The notes below the pieces were generated by a model, which made no database searches, had not been told where the DNA came from, and saw only the letters and a program-made list of their open reading frames with translations. A stretch of DNA of 9,100 nt from Pseudomonadota bacterium (lineage in GTDB: Bacteria > Pseudomonadota > Gammaproteobacteria > Burkholderiales > Burkholderiaceae_D), in the NCBI GenBank assembly GCA_023416415.1, contig JAEZHR010000176.1, positions 1-9,100 on the forward strand. The letters are read 5' to 3'. Of this stretch, positions 6,541-9,100 are shown piece after piece (the stretch's first letter is position 1; each line of letters starts with the position of its first letter). Made by a program: the position numbers and the translations under genes.

Positions 6541-7569
6541 CTATTTCGGGGGAGAATCTTCCGGTGCGGTGTTGTGCCCGTGAATCTCGCTCAACCACTT
6601 GTCCCGTTTCCTGTAAATGGACACACCCTTCTGTTCGTCGAATCTTCCCAGCAAATCGTAGGGTTGGGATGGATCCGCTTTGCCCCCCTCCCTCAAGTCG
6701 ATGCCTTCCAAACCATATCTGTTCGACAGCTTCTGCAGGCGTTCACGCGAACTCTCATGGACGAACAATTTCGCAAGAAGGCGCTTGTTCTGCTTTGCGA
6801 GAAATCCAGCATCCTCAGTCAAGTGCACTTTATTCGTGCCCCAAAGATAGCGAGGCGCATCCAGTCTTCCTTGGTAGTGCGCGAGATGAACTGCCTGCAT
6901 GTCCGAGCGAAAATCCTGAAGTTTTTTCGCACCCGAAACAGCATATTCGCCACATGACGAGGCATCCCCTTGGGTTCCCAACGCCAGGACAATGACTTGG
7001 CTTTTTGGGTAGTTCTGAAGGACTTTCGCCCACTTGTTGCACGCATTTTCCAAAACAGCCTTGTCAAACCAGTGCCATGTTTCCCCGCTGTCAGGCGGTG
7101 AGAATTCGCAACTATCAATTACTACGCAAGAGATGCCCGCATCCGGTTCGGGCATTTTCAGTATGCTGACCGCCTGATTGTGATTCCCCCTCACCCGAAA
7201 TACCGCGATCGTATGCTCCGGGCCATTATTGGCTTTCTTCGATAGTATTTGATGCAGATCCTCATCCGTCCTGCAATGAACGATGTCGGGCTTTTCTTCT
7301 AGCCCTTGTGCCCTTTCCCGTGCACGATTTTCGCTGTTGGCAACGGCAATGAATTTTCCAATATTGGCGTGATAGTTCCAAAAATGCCCGGCGTATTTGT
7401 AGAAGTAGCTTGCACACTCATTCAGGTACGCGAACTTAGACATTGCCTGATGCGTTGGTGCAGTCGACAGCATGGCATTTTGCTCACTTCCCGATTGGCC
7501 GGTCCGTGAATTCCGCATGGCTTGCGGCGGAATCTGCGGCGGAATCTGTGGCGGAAGGTTTATACCCAT
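6541..7569 (-). CDS. Probable YopJ-family (clan CE, C55) type III effector acetyltransferase
   Basis: This 342-residue protein has no signal peptide or membrane segment. I read it as a YopJ/AvrBsT/HopZ-type effector, proteins injected into host cells that acetylate Ser, Thr or Lys on target proteins. Supporting features, in order, are as follows. His119 in EHTIAVFRVRG is followed by Asp152 (or Glu155) in CVVIDSCEF, then by Gln200 and Cys206 in GTQGDASSCGEYAVSGAKKL, the nucleophile box. A segment LLAKLFVHESSRERL at 264-278 resembles the family's LPPxFYKHxQSxxRL helix. The conserved lysine of that helix is Val270 here. His119 to Asp152 is 33 residues, longer than the roughly 20 usual in the family. 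The first 44 residues are Ser/Pro/Gln-rich with one acidic residue, as in type III secretion signals, and carry three PPQ[I/A] repeats. The gene is AT-richer than its neighbours (43% GC in 7321-7380 against 73% in 8161-8220), suggesting transfer. The ATG lacks a clear ribosome binding site. No secretion or chaperone gene is nearby. A different clan CE protease or deubiquitinase is the main alternative. Confidence 0.6.
   Translation of the reverse strand: MGINLPPQIPPQIPPQAMRNSRTGQSGSEQNAMLSTAPTHQAMSKFAYLNECASYFYKYAGHFWNYHANIGKFIAVANSENRARERAQGLEEKPDIVHCRTDEDLHQILSKKANNGPEHTIAVFRVRGNHNQAVSILKMPEPDAGISCVVIDSCEFSPPDSGETWHWFDKAVLENACNKWAKVLQNYPKSQVIVLALGTQGDASSCGEYAVSGAKKLQDFRSDMQAVHLAHYQGRLDAPRYLWGTNKVHLTEDAGFLAKQNKRLLAKLFVHESSRERLQKLSNRYGLEGIDLREGGKADPSQPYDLLGRFDEQKGVSIYRKRDKWLSEIHGHNTAPEDSPPK
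7523..7558 (-). repeat. 12-base tandem repeat, three units, inside the effector N terminus
   Basis: Two identical plus-strand units TGCGGCGGAATC (7523-7534, 7535-7546) are followed by a degenerate third, TGTGGCGGAAGG (7547-7558). On the coding strand they encode IPPQ-type repeats covering residues 5-17. Being 12 bases long, gain or loss of a unit keeps the frame. Confidence 0.85.
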
Positions 7570-7847
7570 GGCGGTGTTTTTTCAAGTCATCGAGATGAAT
7601 CTATTGAGGGTTTGAAGGATGGTGCATGGCGCAGATCTTTTGTTGTTAGGTAATGATGGCGGGGTGAAAAGTTCCTTTCATATGCATCTGACGATGCTGA
7701 CCTGCCTGCATTCTGAGATATTGGTCCGGTGCATTTTGACTTCATCCCGAGATTTCGGATTTCCAAGACAGGGTTATTGGCTGGCTTGAAATCTTTCTCA
7801 TCTTGTCGAATGCCCAGCCTGCAGCTTGCCTTCATTGACTCCGTCAG
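7570..7847. other. AT-richer spacer between ssuB and the effector gene
   Basis: These 278 bases should hold the effector promoter on the minus strand. GC content is visibly below that of ssuB (48% in 7681-7740). An 82-codon minus-strand frame (7587-7835) fills most of it. Its residues show no recognisable domain and its GGAG-like site is only three bases from the ATG, so I leave it uncalled; a small secretion chaperone would normally be acidic and this is basic. GGAACT at 7670-7675 resembles the first half of an HrpL-dependent hrp box, but the second half is poor. No terminator with a T-run is evident after ssuB. Confidence 0.4.
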
Positions 7848-8684
7848 TCATGCTGCCCATCGCCAGCGCCTGAACGGCTGGGCCTGTACATGCTCGATGG
7901 GAGGATGCTGAAGAATGCGCCGCAGGATTCCATCTTCGAGTGCGGCGAACGCGGCGCTGCCGCGCTCGCGCGGATGCGGCAAGTTGACGCGCTGATCGAG
8001 CGCGAGCCGGCCCTCTTCGATCAGCAGGATGCGATCGGCCAGCGCAATGGCTTCGGACACGTCGTGCGTGACCAGCAAGGCGGTGAAGCCGACCTCGCGC
8101 CACAGCCGCTCGATCAGGGCGTGCATTTCGATGCGCGTGAGCGCATCGAGTGCGCCGAGCGGCTCGTCCAGCAGAAGCAGCCGCGGGCGGTGCACCAGTG
8201 CACGAGCCAGCGCCACGCGTTGCCTCTGACCGCCCGAAAGACGCTGCGGCCATTCGTCGGCACGCTCTGCGAGCCCCACCTGATCGAGCGCTTCCAGTGC
8301 CTGCAGGCGTGCGGATTTCGGATTCCCCAGTCCGAGCGCCACGTTGTCGATCACTGTCTTCCAGGGCAGCAGGCGCGCGTCCTGGAACATCAGTCGCAAT
8401 GCGCGCCCGCCCTCCTCCAGACTCTGGTCGGCAATGGTGATCGTCCCTTCGCCGGGCGCCTCCAGCCCGGCCAGCAGCCGCAGCAAGGTGCTCTTGCCGC
8501 ACCCGCTGCGTCCCACCACGGCGACGAAAGCGCCGGATTCGATGTGCAGATCAATGCCGCACAGCACGTTGCGTTCGCCGTAGGACTTGCCGAGGTTCTT
8601 GACGTGGATCTCGGCGCCGGTGAGCAGAGGCGTGACGCCCTGCTCCACGACCCGAATGCCTTCACTGTTTTCAATCACTTTCAT
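7848..8684 (-). CDS. ssuB: Aliphatic sulfonate ABC transporter ATP-binding protein
   Basis: This 278-residue cytoplasmic ATPase powers sulfonate import through SsuC. All ABC motifs are intact: Walker A GRSGCGKST at 58-66, Q-loop Gln101 in MFQDARLLPW, signature LSGGQRQR at 149-156, Walker B LLLLDEP at 169-175, D-loop GALD at 177-180 and H-loop His207 in VTHDVSEA. The MFQDARLLPWKTVIDNVALGL stretch is typical of the SsuB/TauB group. The start is the ATG at 8684, preceded by AAAGGA; a longer in-frame start at 8819 would overlap ssuC and has no support. The gene begins 22 bases after the ssuC stop. The usual downstream partner ssuF is absent; an SsuF-like gene is instead in the opposing operon. 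TauB or another nitrate/sulfonate-family ATPase is the alternative. The C-terminal tail (about 255-278) is rich in Arg and Trp and a little longer than usual. Confidence 0.9.
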   Translation of the reverse strand: MKVIENSEGIRVVEQGVTPLLTGAEIHVKNLGKSYGERNVLCGIDLHIESGAFVAVVGRSGCGKSTLLRLLAGLEAPGEGTITIADQSLEEGGRALRLMFQDARLLPWKTVIDNVALGLGNPKSARLQALEALDQVGLAERADEWPQRLSGGQRQRVALARALVHRPRLLLLDEPLGALDALTRIEMHALIERLWREVGFTALLVTHDVSEAIALADRILLIEEGRLALDQRVNLPHPRERGSAAFAALEDGILRRILQHPPIEHVQAQPFRRWRWAA

Positions 8685-8706
8685 CGTTGTTTTTCCTTTG
8701 ATCCTT

Positions 8707-9100
8707 CTAGGCCGCGTATGCAGCATTCCAGCGCAGCATGCGTCGTTCCAGCAGACGCGCCGCCGAATCCGCCAGCTTGCCGAGGATCGCGTAGAGCACG
8801 ATCGCCAGCACCACAACATCGGTCTGTAAAAACTCGCGCGCGTTCATGGCCATGTAGCCGATGCCGTTGCTGGCGGCGATCGTTTCGGCCACGATCAGCG
8901 TGAGCCACATCCATCCCAGCGCAAAGCGCACGCCGACGAGGATGGATGGCAAGGCGCCCGGCAGGATCACGTCAATGAACAGTCGCCCGCGGCTCAAGCC
9001 ATAGGCGCGGCCCATTTCCACGAGTGCCGGGTCGACGCTGCGAATGCCATGGAAGGTGTTGAGGTAGACCGGAAAGAACACACCGAGCGCGACCAGGAAC
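8707..9100 (-). CDS. ssuC: Aliphatic sulfonate ABC transporter permease, C-terminal half, runs off right edge
   Basis: This is the inner-membrane channel subunit that couples the sulfonate-binding protein SsuA to SsuB. Only the last 130 residues are present; the frame stays open to the window edge, reading FLVALGVFFPVYLNTFHGIR at the truncated side. The EAA loop that docks on the ATPase is visible as EMGRAYGLSRGRLFIDVILP, with its conserved Gly, followed by LPSILVGVRFALGWMWLTLIVAE. The ending MNAREFLQTDVVVLAIVLYAILGKLADS and RRMLRWNAAY is typical of SsuC/TauC permeases. A full-length protein is about 260 residues. ssuC followed by ssuB is the standard order; ssuE, ssuA and ssuD are expected off the right edge if this is a complete ssu operon. 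TauC is the closest alternative. Confidence 0.88.
   Translation of the reverse strand, partial: FLVALGVFFPVYLNTFHGIRSVDPALVEMGRAYGLSRGRLFIDVILPGALPSILVGVRFALGWMWLTLIVAETIAASNGIGYMAMNAREFLQTDVVVLAIVLYAILGKLADSAARLLERRMLRWNAAYAA

Noticed and set aside
7567..7569. N-myristoylation signal at the effector's MG start
   Set aside because: Gly2 is present but residue 6 is proline rather than the usual Ser or Thr, so acylation is not supported.
7587..7835. 82-codon minus-strand frame upstream of the effector, considered as a secretion chaperone
   Set aside because: Basic and patternless rather than small and acidic with a helical tail, and its ribosome site spacing is too short.

Overview
This window comes from a GC-rich Proteobacterium, most likely a betaproteobacterium of the Burkholderiales (my inference). 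The grounds are the codon usage, an Mrp-type antiporter beside a sigma-54 two-component pair, and ssu/sbp genes of the kind found in Burkholderia- and Herbaspirillum-like bacteria. No rRNA, tRNA, CRISPR array or intact insertion sequence is visible.

Layout. (1) Positions 1-1011, minus strand: the first 337 codons of mrpA, the large subunit of a multisubunit Na+/H+ antiporter. It runs off the left edge. (2) Positions 1212-3925, minus strand: a histidine kinase followed, with a 4-base ATGA overlap, by a sigma-54-dependent response regulator. The 200 bases between the regulator and mrpA hold a very good -24/-12 (sigma-54) promoter facing mrpA, with a palindromic candidate activator site about 85 bases upstream of the predicted transcription start. 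The simplest reading is that the kinase and regulator switch on the mrp operon. (3) Positions 3926-4320: a 395-base divergent intergenic region rich in inverted repeats. (4) Positions 4321-6262, plus strand: a compact operon of a periplasmic sulfate-binding protein (Sbp), a 71-residue molbindin/TOBE protein (SsuF-like) and an RBBP9/YdeN-type alpha/beta hydrolase. (5) Positions 6263-7847: a more AT-rich stretch holding one minus-strand gene for a probable YopJ-family (clan CE, C55) type III effector acetyltransferase, flanked by two gene-poor spacers of 278 bases each. (6) Positions 7848-9100, minus strand: ssuB (ATPase) and the C-terminal half of ssuC (permease) of an aliphatic sulfonate ABC importer, with ssuC continuing off the right edge.

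How it fits together. The two sulfur blocks converge: sbp-ssuF-hydrolase reads rightwards and ssuC-ssuB reads leftwards. In Pseudomonas, ssuF lies directly after ssuB in one ssu operon. Here it sits in the opposing operon, and the AT-rich effector gene lies between the two blocks. This suggests acquisition of an effector cassette between two sulfur-assimilation operons, though older rearrangement cannot be excluded.

The two most interesting items are the orphan YopJ-like effector and the self-contained kinase/regulator/sigma-54-promoter/antiporter module. The effector has His, Asp/Glu and Cys catalytic candidates, a proline-glutamine tandem repeat at its N terminus, and no lysine at a position usually occupied by one in the family.
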